DNA of 64,000 bases from Pseudonocardia hierapolitana (GTDB lineage Bacteria > Actinomycetota > Actinomycetes > Mycobacteriales > Pseudonocardiaceae). Position numbers and translations under genes: made by a program. Positions 1 to 7,966 of the stretch are shown here, in pieces (positions within the stretch are counted from its first letter, which is position 1; each line of letters begins with the position of its first letter). A model generated the notes under the pieces. It was not told where the DNA came from. It was given only the letters and a program-made list of their open reading frames with translations, and did not search any database. Location: the NCBI RefSeq assembly GCF_007994075.1, contig NZ_VIWU01000001.1, forward strand, positions 7,068,001-7,132,000, in the 5' to 3' direction.

Positions 1-321
1 GTGCTGCACGACGAGGTCATCGCGAACGCTCTGAAGGTGGTGGGCAAGACCGGGCAGGTGACGATCACCGCCGTCGGCAACGGGTCGCTGTCGGCCCCGG
101 CGGGCATGCTGATCGGCTACCAGCGGCGCGTGCAGGGCGCGATCTTCGGTGCCTGCAACCCGCTCTTCGACGTCCCGCGGCTGCTGGGCCTCTACCGCTC
201 CGGGGATCTCAAGCTCGACGAGCTGATCACCCGCCGGTACCGGCTCGACCAGGTCAACGAGGGCTACCAGGACATGCTCGACGGCAAGAACGTCCGCGGC
301 GTCATCGTCCACGAGCACTGA
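1..321 (+). CDS. NDMA-dependent type alcohol dehydrogenase, C-terminal part (5' truncated by window edge)
   Basis: This is the last 106 residues of a zinc-containing medium-chain alcohol dehydrogenase. The frame is open from base 1, so the gene begins upstream and the first GTG is not taken as a start. The tail is closely similar to the C-terminus of the complete paralogue at 2750-3868, sharing the stretches YRSGDLKLDEL, RRY and GYQDM-DGKN. These are typical of the actinobacterial NDMA-dependent (Rxyl_3153-type) alcohol dehydrogenases, a family associated with the redox cofactor mycofactocin. The catalytic zinc and nucleotide-binding parts lie outside the window. The gene is followed after 22 bases by an aldehyde dehydrogenase, which suggests successive alcohol and aldehyde oxidation in the cytoplasm. 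The exact substrate cannot be read from the sequence. Confidence 0.88.
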   Translation: MLHDEVIANALKVVGKTGQVTITAVGNGSLSAPAGMLIGYQRRVQGAIFGACNPLFDVPRLLGLYRSGDLKLDELITRRYRLDQVNEGYQDMLDGKNVRGVIVHEH

Positions 322-343
322 GACACGGGACTGAGAGGACGCG

Positions 344-1798
344 ATGACGACCGCTCCACCCGCCCCGTTGCTCGTCGAGAACGCCCACCTCATCGGGGAC
401 GAGTGGGTCCCGGCGACGTCCGGCGAGAGGATCGACGTGATCGACCCGGCGACCGGTGACCTGCTGGCGCGCGTGCCGCGCGGCACCGCCGTCGATGTCG
501 ACGCTGCCGTCCGTGCCGCCGAGGCCGCGTTCCCGGCGTGGCGGGACACCAGCGCCACCACGCGCGGCGCGCTGGTGGGCCGATGGGCCGCGCTCGTCGA
601 GGCACACGCCGCCGAGCTCGACCGCCTCGAATCGCAGGAGGTGGGCCGCCCGCACTGGGGCCCGCCGCCGATGCCCCGCATCCTCACGTTCATCGCGGGC
701 CAGGCCGACAAGGTGCAGGGGCTGTCGCTGCCCACCCAGTCGCCGGACGTGCTGGGTCTGACCCTGCGCGAGCCGTTCGGCGTGGTCGGCAGCGTGATCC
801 CGTGGAACGCGCCGGGCCCGATGTTCGTCACCGACACCGGCGCTGCCATCGCCGCGGGCAACACGATCGTCGTCAAGCCCGCAGAGGACGCTCCGCTCAC
901 CCCGCTCGCGCTCGCCCGGCTCGCGCGCGAGGCCGGGATCCCGCCGGGCGTGGTGAACGTCGTCACCGGCTACGGCCCGGAGGCGGGCGCCGCGCTCGCC
1001 TCGCACCCGGGCATCCGGCGCATGAGCTTCACCGGCTCGCCGCAGACGGGCGCCCAGGTGATGGCGGCGTGCGCGGCGAATCTGGTGCCGCTGCACCTCG
1101 AGCTGGGCGGCAAGTCGCCGCAGGTGGTGTTCCCCGACGCCGACCTCGACGTCGCGATCCCGGCGATCGTCGCAGGCATCACGCTCAACACCGGGCAGAT
1201 CTGCGCCGCAGGCTCGCGCGTGGTGGTCGACCGGTCCGTGCACGCCGAGGTCGTCGAGCGGCTCGCCGAGCGCATGGCCCAGGTGAGCGTCGGCCCGTGG
1301 CACGAGAAGGTGCAGATGGGGCCGTTGATCAACGCGAAGCAGCACGCGCGGGTGCTGGACTACGTCCGGGTCGGCCGGGAGGAGGGCGCGGAGCTCGTCA
1401 CGGGCGGCGGCCGCCCGGCGGGCGCGGTCTTCGAGCGCGGCTTCTTCGTGGAGCCCACCCTCTTCGACCGGGTGGCGCCGGACATGCGGATCGCGCGCGA
1501 GGAGATCTTCGGCCCCGTGCTCTCGGTGATCCCGGTCGACGGCGAGGCGGAGGCCCTCGAGGTCGCCAACGGCACCGACTACGGGCTCGTCGCCTCGGTC
1601 TGGACCCGCGATGTCGGACGGTCGGTGCGGATGGCACGTGGCCTGCAGGCCGGTCAGGTCGTGGTGAACGCGGCGCTGGGTGCCGGGGTGATCGGTGGAC
1701 CGTTCGGTGGGTACAAGCGCAGCGGCTTCGGCCGCACGATGGGAGCCGACGCGGTGCTCGAGTACACCCAGGTGAAGACGGTGTCGTTCCGTGGGTGA
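344..1798 (+). CDS. NAD(P)-dependent aldehyde dehydrogenase
   Basis: A complete 484-residue member of the aldehyde dehydrogenase superfamily, of the usual length. The catalytic nucleophile is Cys287 in NTGQICAAGS and the general base is Glu253 in LELGGKSPQ. The cofactor-binding segment WNAPGP, the TGSPQTG loop and the C-terminal GGPFGGYKRSGFGR are all present. The ATG follows a GAGAGGA ribosome site. It lies between two NDMA-dependent type alcohol dehydrogenases and overlaps the next gene by 8 bases, so it probably oxidises the aldehyde those enzymes make. The acid product could then be activated by the CoA ligase at 3861-5162. The substrate is unknown; the family covers aliphatic and aromatic aldehydes. 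Confidence 0.95.
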   Translation: MTTAPPAPLLVENAHLIGDEWVPATSGERIDVIDPATGDLLARVPRGTAVDVDAAVRAAEAAFPAWRDTSATTRGALVGRWAALVEAHAAELDRLESQEVGRPHWGPPPMPRILTFIAGQADKVQGLSLPTQSPDVLGLTLREPFGVVGSVIPWNAPGPMFVTDTGAAIAAGNTIVVKPAEDAPLTPLALARLAREAGIPPGVVNVVTGYGPEAGAALASHPGIRRMSFTGSPQTGAQVMAACAANLVPLHLELGGKSPQVVFPDADLDVAIPAIVAGITLNTGQICAAGSRVVVDRSVHAEVVERLAERMAQVSVGPWHEKVQMGPLINAKQHARVLDYVRVGREEGAELVTGGGRPAGAVFERGFFVEPTLFDRVAPDMRIAREEIFGPVLSVIPVDGEAEALEVANGTDYGLVASVWTRDVGRSVRMARGLQAGQVVVNAALGAGVIGGPFGGYKRSGFGRTMGADAVLEYTQVKTVSFRG

Positions 1799-2753
1799 CG
1801 GTGTTCGCCTGCGCGTGCTGATGGAGCCGCGCCACGGGGCCCGCTACGAGGAGATCCTGGCGCTCGCGCTGGCCACCGAGGAGGCGGGGTTCGACGCGTT
1901 CTTCCGCTCGGACCACCTGATGGGCGTGGACCCGAACGACCCGTCCTACCGCCCGACCGACTGCTGGACGACCCTCGGCGGGCTGGCCCGCGACACCTCG
2001 CGGGTGCGGCTCGGCTCGCTCGTGACGCCGGTGACCTTCCGGGAACCGGGCCTGCTCGCGGCCATCGTCGCCTCGGTGGACGACATGAGCGGCGGGCGCG
2101 TCGAGCTGGGGCTCGGCACGGGTTGGTACGAGCGCGAGCACCACGCGTTCGGGATCCCGTTCCCGGCGCGGGCGGAGCGGTTCGACCGCCTCGAAGAGCA
2201 ACTCGCGGTGATCAGCGGGTTGTGGTCGGGGCCCGGATTCTCCTTCGCCGGTGCCCACCACCGGATCGACGACAACCGCACCCCGCCGCGACCCGTGCAA
2301 CGGCCGCACCCGCCGATCATCGTCGGTGGCAGCGGCCCCAAGCGGACCCCGGCGATCGCGGCCCGGTTCGCGACGGAGTTCAACGGGGCGCTGACGGCGG
2401 CGGGAGGTGCCGCGGGCCTGCGCGAGCGGTTCGCCGGGTTCGCCCGTGCCTGCGAGACGATCGGTCGTGATCCCGCCGACGCGCGCCTGTCCGCTGTGCT
2501 GCCGGTCGCGTGCGGCGCCACGCAGGCCGAGACCGCCCGGCGCGCCGCCGTGATCGGGTCGGAGCTGATGCGGGCCAACGCCGCGATCGGCTCGCCCGCC
2601 CAGGTGGTCGAGCGGATCGGGGAGCTCACCGACGCCGGCGCCGACACCGTCTACCTGCACATCTACGACATCCACGACCTCGACCACATCGCGCTGATCG
2701 GTGCCGAGGTGCTTCCGCACGTCGCGCTGTCCAGAACGGGAGCCACCACATGA
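1791..2753 (+). CDS. LLM-class flavin/F420-dependent oxidoreductase
   Basis: A 320-residue luciferase-like (TIM-barrel) oxidoreductase of the actinobacterial F420-dependent type. The N-terminal strand and loop with RSDHLMG, the GRVELGLGTGWYE segment and the HPPIIVGGSGPKR segment are characteristic of the family. The GTG start overlaps the aldehyde dehydrogenase stop by 8 bases, and the stop shares an ATGA with the next alcohol dehydrogenase, so the gene is translationally coupled in the operon. Members use F420 or FMN; which one cannot be decided here. A hydride-transfer role on an intermediate of the same pathway is an inference from position. Confidence 0.9.
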   Translation: MGDGVRLRVLMEPRHGARYEEILALALATEEAGFDAFFRSDHLMGVDPNDPSYRPTDCWTTLGGLARDTSRVRLGSLVTPVTFREPGLLAAIVASVDDMSGGRVELGLGTGWYEREHHAFGIPFPARAERFDRLEEQLAVISGLWSGPGFSFAGAHHRIDDNRTPPRPVQRPHPPIIVGGSGPKRTPAIAARFATEFNGALTAAGGAAGLRERFAGFARACETIGRDPADARLSAVLPVACGATQAETARRAAVIGSELMRANAAIGSPAQVVERIGELTDAGADTVYLHIYDIHDLDHIALIGAEVLPHVALSRTGATT

Positions 2754-3868
2754 CCATCACGACGCGCGCCGCGATCGCGCGGGCACCGCACACCGGCTGG
2801 GAGCTCGTCGAGCTGCAACTCGACGAGCCGAAGGCCCACGAGGTGCGCGTGAAGTTCGCCGCCGCGGGCCTGTGCCACTCCGACGACCACATCACCCAGG
2901 GCGACGCCCCGGTGCGGCTGCCGATCGTCGGCGGGCACGAGGGCGCGGGGGTCGTGGAGTCGGTCGGGCCGGACGTGCGGCGGGTCAAGCCGGGCGATCG
3001 GATCGTCTGCTCCTACATCCCCGCCTGCGGGGCGTGCCGGCCGTGCTCGACGGGGCACCAGAACATGTGCGTGAAGGGCCTCAACGCGGGCACCGGCATG
3101 TTCCTCGACGGCACGTTCCGGTTCCACCTCGGGGAGGAGGACCTGGGCGGGTTCTGCACCGTCGGCTCGTTCTCGCAGTACGCGGTGGTGTCGGAGTGGG
3201 CGTGCATCCCGCTGCCCGACGACATCCCGTTCGAGATCGGCGCCCTCGTGGGCTGCGGCGTGCCGACCGGCTGGGGGTCCGCCGTGCACGCGGCGGGCGT
3301 GCGGGCCGGGGACACCGTGGTGATCTACGGCGCCGGTGGCGTGGGCAGCAACGCCGTGCAGGGTTCGCGGTACGCGGGTGCGAAGAACGTGGTGGTCGTC
3401 GACCCGGTCGCGTTCAAGCGGGACATGGCGAAGGTCTTCGGCGCCACGCACACGTTCGCCGACGCGAGGTCCGCACACGACTTCGTGGTGGAGACGACGT
3501 GGGGCCAGCTGGCCGACCACGCCATCTGCACCCCCGGCGTGCTGACGTCCGAGATCGTGGACGCCGCCGTCCAGGTCGTCGGCAAGGGCGGCAAGGTCAC
3601 GATCACCGCGGTGGGCAAGCTGGGCGAGAACGCCGTCCACGTGCACGCCGGGCAGATGATCAGCTACCAGCGGCAGGTGCGCGGCGCGCTCTTCGGCGAC
3701 TGCAACCCCCTCTACGACGTGCCCAAGCTGCTCGGGCTCTACCGATCCGGCGACCTGAAGCTCGACGAGCTGGTCACGCGGCGCTACTCGCTCGACGAGA
3801 TCAACCAGGGCTACCAGGACATGACGGATGGCAAGAACATCCGCGGCGTCGTCGTCCACGATGGCTGA
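2750..3868 (+). CDS. NDMA-dependent type zinc alcohol dehydrogenase
   Basis: The start is the ATG inside the ATGA overlap with the preceding gene, giving 372 residues. It has the catalytic-zinc region GLCHSD and GGHEGAG, a structural-zinc lobe with CGACRPC plus a further cysteine, and the Rossmann signature YGAGGVGSNAVQ. The C-terminal block (SLFG/ALFG-CNP-YD-PKLLGLYRSG) is typical of the NDMA-dependent (Rxyl_3153-like) family. In this family the nicotinamide cofactor is held tightly and re-oxidised by an external carrier, proposed to be mycofactocin. It is a close paralogue of the truncated gene at 1-321. Two such enzymes in one operon suggest two alcohol steps or two substrate ranges. Confidence 0.93.
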   Translation: MTITTRAAIARAPHTGWELVELQLDEPKAHEVRVKFAAAGLCHSDDHITQGDAPVRLPIVGGHEGAGVVESVGPDVRRVKPGDRIVCSYIPACGACRPCSTGHQNMCVKGLNAGTGMFLDGTFRFHLGEEDLGGFCTVGSFSQYAVVSEWACIPLPDDIPFEIGALVGCGVPTGWGSAVHAAGVRAGDTVVIYGAGGVGSNAVQGSRYAGAKNVVVVDPVAFKRDMAKVFGATHTFADARSAHDFVVETTWGQLADHAICTPGVLTSEIVDAAVQVVGKGGKVTITAVGKLGENAVHVHAGQMISYQRQVRGALFGDCNPLYDVPKLLGLYRSGDLKLDELVTRRYSLDEINQGYQDMTDGKNIRGVVVHDG

Positions 3869-5162
3869 CCCGGTGCACGTCTCCGGATTCGTCGGGCCCG
3901 ACGACGTCGACGCCGTCAGCGAGCTGCTGCGCGCGCAGCTGGAAGGGCTGCCCGCGCGCTCACCGCTCTACGCCGAGCACTTCGCCGAGCACGGGGTCAC
4001 CCCCGAGGCGTTCGCCACGCTCGACGACCTGCGCAAGTTCCCCTTCACCACCAAGCAGATGCTGCGCGACTCGCAGGCCGCCTCCCCGCCGCTTGGCCGG
4101 CACGCAGGCGTGCCGATGAGCGAGGTCGTGCGCGTGCACGCCTCCACGGGCACCACCGGGCGGCCGAGCTGGGTGGGCGTCACCCGCCGCGACGCGGCGG
4201 CCTGGACCGACATGGTGGCTCGCGCGTTCCGCACCATGGGCGCGACCCGCGAGGACGTCGTGCTGCACGGCGCGGGACTCACGCTCTTCGTCGGCGGCCT
4301 CCCGATCCGCGACGCACTGGAACGGATCGGGTCCACCCTGGTGCCGATCGGGACCGGGGCGTCGGAGAAGGCCGTGCTCGCGCTGGAGACCCTCGGGGTC
4401 ACCGCCCTGCACTCCACCCCGTCCTACGCTCGGTACCTGGCCGAGTACATCCGCGGCCTGGGCCGGGACCCGAAGGAGTTCGGCCTGCGCAAGGTCTTCG
4501 TGGGCGGCGAACCCGGTGGCGGCGAACCGGCCTTCCGGGCGCACGTCGAGAGCGAATGGGGCGCTCCCGTCACCGAGGGCCTCGGCAACGCCGACATGGC
4601 CCCCGTCCTCTTCGGCGAGGCGCCGGGCAGCGGCGGGATGCGGTTCACCGGTGGCCGCCACGTCGTGGTCGAGCTGATCGACCCCGAGAGCGGCGACCCC
4701 GTCGGTGCCGAACCCGGAGCGACCGGCGAGCTCGTCTACACCTCCGTGGACCGCGAGTGCTGCCCGCTGGTGCGCTTCCGCACCCGCGACCGGGTGGTCG
4801 TCACCGGACGCACCGCCGACGGGGCACCGCTGATCCGCTGCGTCGGGCGCACCGACGACATGCTGATCGTGCTGGGCGTGAACGTCTTCCCCTCCGCGGT
4901 GCGGGACCTCGTGCAGACCCTGCACCCGCGCACCACCGGCGCCGTGCAGATCGTCCTTCCCGCTGCCGGCCCGCGGGTCGAGCCGCCACTGCCCGTGGAG
5001 GTCGAGTGGGGCGAGCAGCCCGGCGACCGGGAGCAGCTCGTCCGCGACGTCGAGGCGCTCATCCGCAACCGGCTGTCGGTGCGCGCGGCCGTCACGCTCG
5101 TGCCGCCGGGCTCCCTCGAACGCTCCGAGATGAAGTCCCGCCTCACCCGCCTCGCGAGCTGA
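3861..5162 (+). CDS. Phenylacetate-CoA ligase (PaaK)-like adenylate-forming enzyme
   Basis: A 433-residue ANL-superfamily ligase in the short PaaK-like architecture. The phosphate-binding loop is HASTGTTGRPSWVG. A substrate-pocket region around LHSTPSYARYL and an acceptor loop FVGGEPGGGEP follow, and the C-terminal lid begins near VGRTDDMLIVLGVNVFPS, which is typical of PaaK relatives. The start is the ATG overlapping the preceding stop by 8 bases; an upstream in-frame ATG would only extend it into the dehydrogenase. It probably activates an aromatic or related acid to its acyl-CoA with ATP. The pathway substrate is not evident: no paa ring-epoxidase genes are nearby. Confidence 0.88.
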   Translation: MADPVHVSGFVGPDDVDAVSELLRAQLEGLPARSPLYAEHFAEHGVTPEAFATLDDLRKFPFTTKQMLRDSQAASPPLGRHAGVPMSEVVRVHASTGTTGRPSWVGVTRRDAAAWTDMVARAFRTMGATREDVVLHGAGLTLFVGGLPIRDALERIGSTLVPIGTGASEKAVLALETLGVTALHSTPSYARYLAEYIRGLGRDPKEFGLRKVFVGGEPGGGEPAFRAHVESEWGAPVTEGLGNADMAPVLFGEAPGSGGMRFTGGRHVVVELIDPESGDPVGAEPGATGELVYTSVDRECCPLVRFRTRDRVVVTGRTADGAPLIRCVGRTDDMLIVLGVNVFPSAVRDLVQTLHPRTTGAVQIVLPAAGPRVEPPLPVEVEWGEQPGDREQLVRDVEALIRNRLSVRAAVTLVPPGSLERSEMKSRLTRLAS

Positions 5163-5178
5163 CATCGGAGGAACACTC

Positions 5179-5733
5179 GTGTCGATCCACGGGCCCAACG
5201 CGATCCTCGACCCGACCGGGGGAGCGTCCGCGGTCGCCGCCCCGTTCGCGCTCGCGCCCCGGAAGCAGGACCTCGCGGGCGCCCGCGTCGGGCTCCTGGA
5301 GAACACCAAGCAGAACGCCGCGCTGCTGCTCGACGAGGTCGGCAAGCTCCTCGTCGCCGAGCACGGCGCGGCCGCCGTGACCCTCATGCGCACCAAGACC
5401 GCGTTCGCGCTGCCCGCGTCCGACGAGCTCGTCGCCGAGTACGCGCGCGACTGCGACGTGGTGGTCACCGGCGTCGGCGACTGCGGCTCGTGCAGCGCCT
5501 CCGCCGCGGCCGACGGCGTGGCGTTCGAGCGGGCAGGCCTACCGGCGGCGGTGATCTGCAGCGACGCCTTCGTGGCCACCGCCGACGCGATGGCCGCGCT
5601 GCGCGGCGCCCCCGGCTACCGCTACCTCACGACCCCGCACCCGGTGGCCATCCTGACGCCGGACCAGGTGCGGGAGCGGGCGGCGCAGCTCGCGGGTGCG
5701 GTCGCCGACCTGCTCACCGGGGGTGGTACGTGA
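5179..5733 (+). CDS. UGSC family (seleno)protein homologue, Cys form, copy 1
   Basis: A 184-residue protein whose central motif VGDCGSCSA has Cys102 and Cys105 as a CxxC-like CGSC pair. In the UGSC family of (seleno)proteins the first of these positions can be selenocysteine; here it is an ordinary TGC codon, so no recoding is needed. The N-terminus carries LDPTGG and the C-terminal half has PAAVIC and TT-HPVA segments. All are shared with a second 184-residue copy at 20744-21298. The GTG start follows GGAGGA. The fold and reaction are not established to my knowledge; a thiol redox or substrate-binding role is inferred from the motif. It is always followed here by the same partner protein. 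Confidence 0.82.
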   Translation: MSIHGPNAILDPTGGASAVAAPFALAPRKQDLAGARVGLLENTKQNAALLLDEVGKLLVAEHGAAAVTLMRTKTAFALPASDELVAEYARDCDVVVTGVGDCGSCSASAAADGVAFERAGLPAAVICSDAFVATADAMAALRGAPGYRYLTTPHPVAILTPDQVRERAAQLAGAVADLLTGGGT

Positions 5734-5810
5734 CCGAGCTTGCGAGGTCGCCATCGGACGCAGCACCGTCGGGCACGGGGTCGACGAGCGTCAGCGAGGA
5801 GGTTCCGTGA
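5730..5810 (+). CDS. Possible 26-residue coupling mini-ORF
   Basis: A GTG-initiated frame that starts inside a GTGA overlap with the UGSC-family stop and ends in a GTGA overlap with the next gene. It therefore bridges the 73-base gap with two 4-base overlaps. The peptide begins VTELARS and has no recognisable domain. The strong GAGGAGG ribosome site of the next gene sits inside its last codons. It may be a translated linker that keeps ribosomes moving, or simply a remnant. A similar arrangement at 17923-18006 shares the bases CGAGCTTGCGAG. Confidence 0.3.
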   Translation: MTELARSPSDAAPSGTGSTSVSEEVP

Positions 5811-6862
5811 CCGAGCTCGACCCGGACGTCGCGCAGGCGACGATCGAGCACTGCTACGACCAGGGCTGGTCCGACGGCCTCCCGCTGGTACCGGCGTCCA
5901 GGCCGCTCGTGGACCGGTTCCTCGCCACCACCTCGCGGCCGCCCGAGGAGGTGATCGGACGGCTCGCCCAGGTCGACCGCGAGGTCACCGTCGAGCTCGC
6001 AGCGATCAACGCCGCCATGGCCGGTTGCCGGCCCGAGTACTTCCCGGTGGTGCTCGCCGCATGGGACGCGCTGATGCGCGAGCGGGCCACCGGCGGCGGG
6101 GGCTGGCAGTCGACGAGCGGGCCCGCCCCGCTGATCGTCGTCAACGGGCCGGTGCGCGACGAGCTGGGGTTCAACAAGGCGGGCGGGGTGTTCGGGCCGG
6201 GCTTCCGGGCGAACGCGACCGTCCCGCGCGCGATCGGGCTGATCGTCCGCAACGCGCTGGGCATCCACCCGCACGTGTTCGAGCAGGCCACGCAGGGGCT
6301 GCCCGGGCGCTGGTCGATCTGCCTCGCGGAGAACGAGGAGGAGAGCCCCTGGGAGCCCCTCGCCGTCGAGGCCGGGCTGCCGGCGGGCACATCGGCGGTG
6401 TCGGCCACCTTGCTGCGCACGTCGGAGTTCGTGGACAACCGGCACACGAGCGACGCCGAGCAGCTGCTCGCCGACTTCGCCGACACGATCTCCCGCACCG
6501 GGGCCTGGATCTTCCGCCACGCGTCGGCCGGGATCGTCTTCTGCCCCGAGCACGCCCAGCTGCTCGCCGGCGCCGGGTTCGACCGGGCGAAGGTCCGCGC
6601 GTGGCTCGCCGAACGGTGTGGGCGGACGGTCGGCGACCTCGCGGACGTCGGCAAGGACGGCCTGGGCGACAACGGCGTGCGGCACGCGAGCGGCCGGCGC
6701 CCGGACGGGTTCGACCTGTTGCTCCCGGCCGATGACCCGAAGCACCTGCTGATCGCGGTCGCGGGGGCACGCAACGCCGGCATCTCGATGGTGGTGCGCC
6801 TGTTCAGCGACTGGTCCGCGGCAGCGGTGCCCGTCGAGAAGAAGGAGCTTGCTGATGACTGA
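5807..6862 (+). CDS. Conserved UGSC-partner protein of unknown function, copy 1
   Basis: A 351-residue soluble protein with no family I can name. The GTG start is chosen because GAGGAGG lies just upstream and the second copy (21295-22341) aligns from this point. Motifs conserved between the two copies are GW(S/T)DGLP near residue 20, AAINAAMAGCRPEY, GGGWQSTSGPAPLIVVNGP, FRANAT, ENEEESPWEP at residues 175-184 and NRHTSD at 211-216. A single invariant cysteine sits in AGCRPEY. The gene directly follows the UGSC-family gene in both clusters. The two probably act as one complex or two steps of one reaction; this is inference from repeated linkage and conservation. Confidence 0.78.
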   Translation: MTELDPDVAQATIEHCYDQGWSDGLPLVPASRPLVDRFLATTSRPPEEVIGRLAQVDREVTVELAAINAAMAGCRPEYFPVVLAAWDALMRERATGGGGWQSTSGPAPLIVVNGPVRDELGFNKAGGVFGPGFRANATVPRAIGLIVRNALGIHPHVFEQATQGLPGRWSICLAENEEESPWEPLAVEAGLPAGTSAVSATLLRTSEFVDNRHTSDAEQLLADFADTISRTGAWIFRHASAGIVFCPEHAQLLAGAGFDRAKVRAWLAERCGRTVGDLADVGKDGLGDNGVRHASGRRPDGFDLLLPADDPKHLLIAVAGARNAGISMVVRLFSDWSAAAVPVEKKELADD

Positions 6863-7958
6863 CATGGTTCGAGCGGCCGTGCAGGTGGCGCCGCGCCAGA
6901 TCGAGCTGCGCGAGTTCCCGCGCCCGACGATCGGCCCCGACGACGGGCTGCTGCGCGTGGAGGCCAACGGCATCTGCGGCAGCGACGTCGAGTCCTACCG
7001 CGGCCACCTCGGGATGGGCCGCGGACCGACCATCCCCGGACACGAACCGATGGGCATCGTCGAGGAGATCGGCGACCGCGCGGCGGAGCGCTGGGGCGTG
7101 CAGCCGGGGGACCGCGTCGCCCTGGAAGTGATCGTCCCGTGCCGGTCGTGCCACGACTGCCTCACCGGCCGCTACCAGGCCTGCCGCAACCGCAAGTACG
7201 GGCACGGCGTCACCGGGATCGACGTCCCCCCGTCGCTGTGGGGCGGGTTCGCCGAGCACCTCTACCTGACTCCCGGCGCCGTGCTGCACAAGGTCGACAA
7301 GACCTTGCCCGCCGAGCTGGCGGTGATGTTCAACCCCCTCGGCGCGGGCGTCCGCTGGGCGGTGCACCTCGGCGAGGTCGGGCTGGGCGACACCCTGCTC
7401 GTGCTCGGAGCGGGGCAGCGCGGCCTCGCCTCCGTCATCGCCGCGCGGGCGGCCGGCGCCGGGACGATCATCGTCACCGGTCTGGAGGCCGACGCCCACA
7501 AGCTCGCCCTGGCCAGGGAGTTCGGGGCCGACCACACGATCGTCGTCGACGGCCCCGACGCCGAGGACACCGTCGAGCGGGTCCGCGAGATCACCGACGG
7601 GGCGATGGCCGACGTCGTGCTGGAGCTGACCCCGATGGCGGCCGCCCCCGTCACGCACGCCCTGCAGGCGGCGAAGCACGGCGGCCGGGTGGTGCTCGCC
7701 GGGCTGAAGGGCGGCGCCGAGGTCCCGCTGAAGACCGACCTGATCATCAACCGCGCGCTCACCGTGCGCGGGGCCTACGGCGTGGACGCCCGCGGCTACG
7801 CCGAGGCGATCGCGATCATCGAGTCCCGCCGGTTCCCCCTGGAAAAACTGCACACCCACACGTTCGGCCTGGACGACACCGACCTCGCGATCCGGACGCT
7901 CGCAGGCGAGGTGCCCGGCGAGGCCGCGGTGCACGTGTCGGTCCACCCGAATCTCTAG
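6855..7958 (+). CDS. Zinc-dependent alcohol dehydrogenase (MDR family)
   Basis: A 367-residue medium-chain dehydrogenase/reductase of a different subgroup from the NDMA-dependent pair. The catalytic zinc site is GICGSD with GHEPMG. The structural zinc lobe has four cysteines in VPCRSCHDC and QAC, and the coenzyme fold carries VLGAGQRGL. The ATG at 6855 follows GAAGGAG and overlaps the previous stop by 8 bases; a TTG six bases earlier is a weaker alternative. It oxidises an alcohol or reduces a ketone with NAD(P), probably on the same pathway as its neighbours. Threonine- or sorbitol-type dehydrogenases are alternative relatives. Confidence 0.9.
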   Translation: MTDMVRAAVQVAPRQIELREFPRPTIGPDDGLLRVEANGICGSDVESYRGHLGMGRGPTIPGHEPMGIVEEIGDRAAERWGVQPGDRVALEVIVPCRSCHDCLTGRYQACRNRKYGHGVTGIDVPPSLWGGFAEHLYLTPGAVLHKVDKTLPAELAVMFNPLGAGVRWAVHLGEVGLGDTLLVLGAGQRGLASVIAARAAGAGTIIVTGLEADAHKLALAREFGADHTIVVDGPDAEDTVERVREITDGAMADVVLELTPMAAAPVTHALQAAKHGGRVVLAGLKGGAEVPLKTDLIINRALTVRGAYGVDARGYAEAIAIIESRRFPLEKLHTHTFGLDDTDLAIRTLAGEVPGEAAVHVSVHPNL

Positions 7959-7966
7959 GAGGTCGC

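Noticed and set aside
5479..5496. Possible selenocysteine (TGA) in the UGSC motif
   Set aside because: Both copies read TGC-GGC-TCG-TGC, so the first position is cysteine; no in-frame TGA or recoding is needed.
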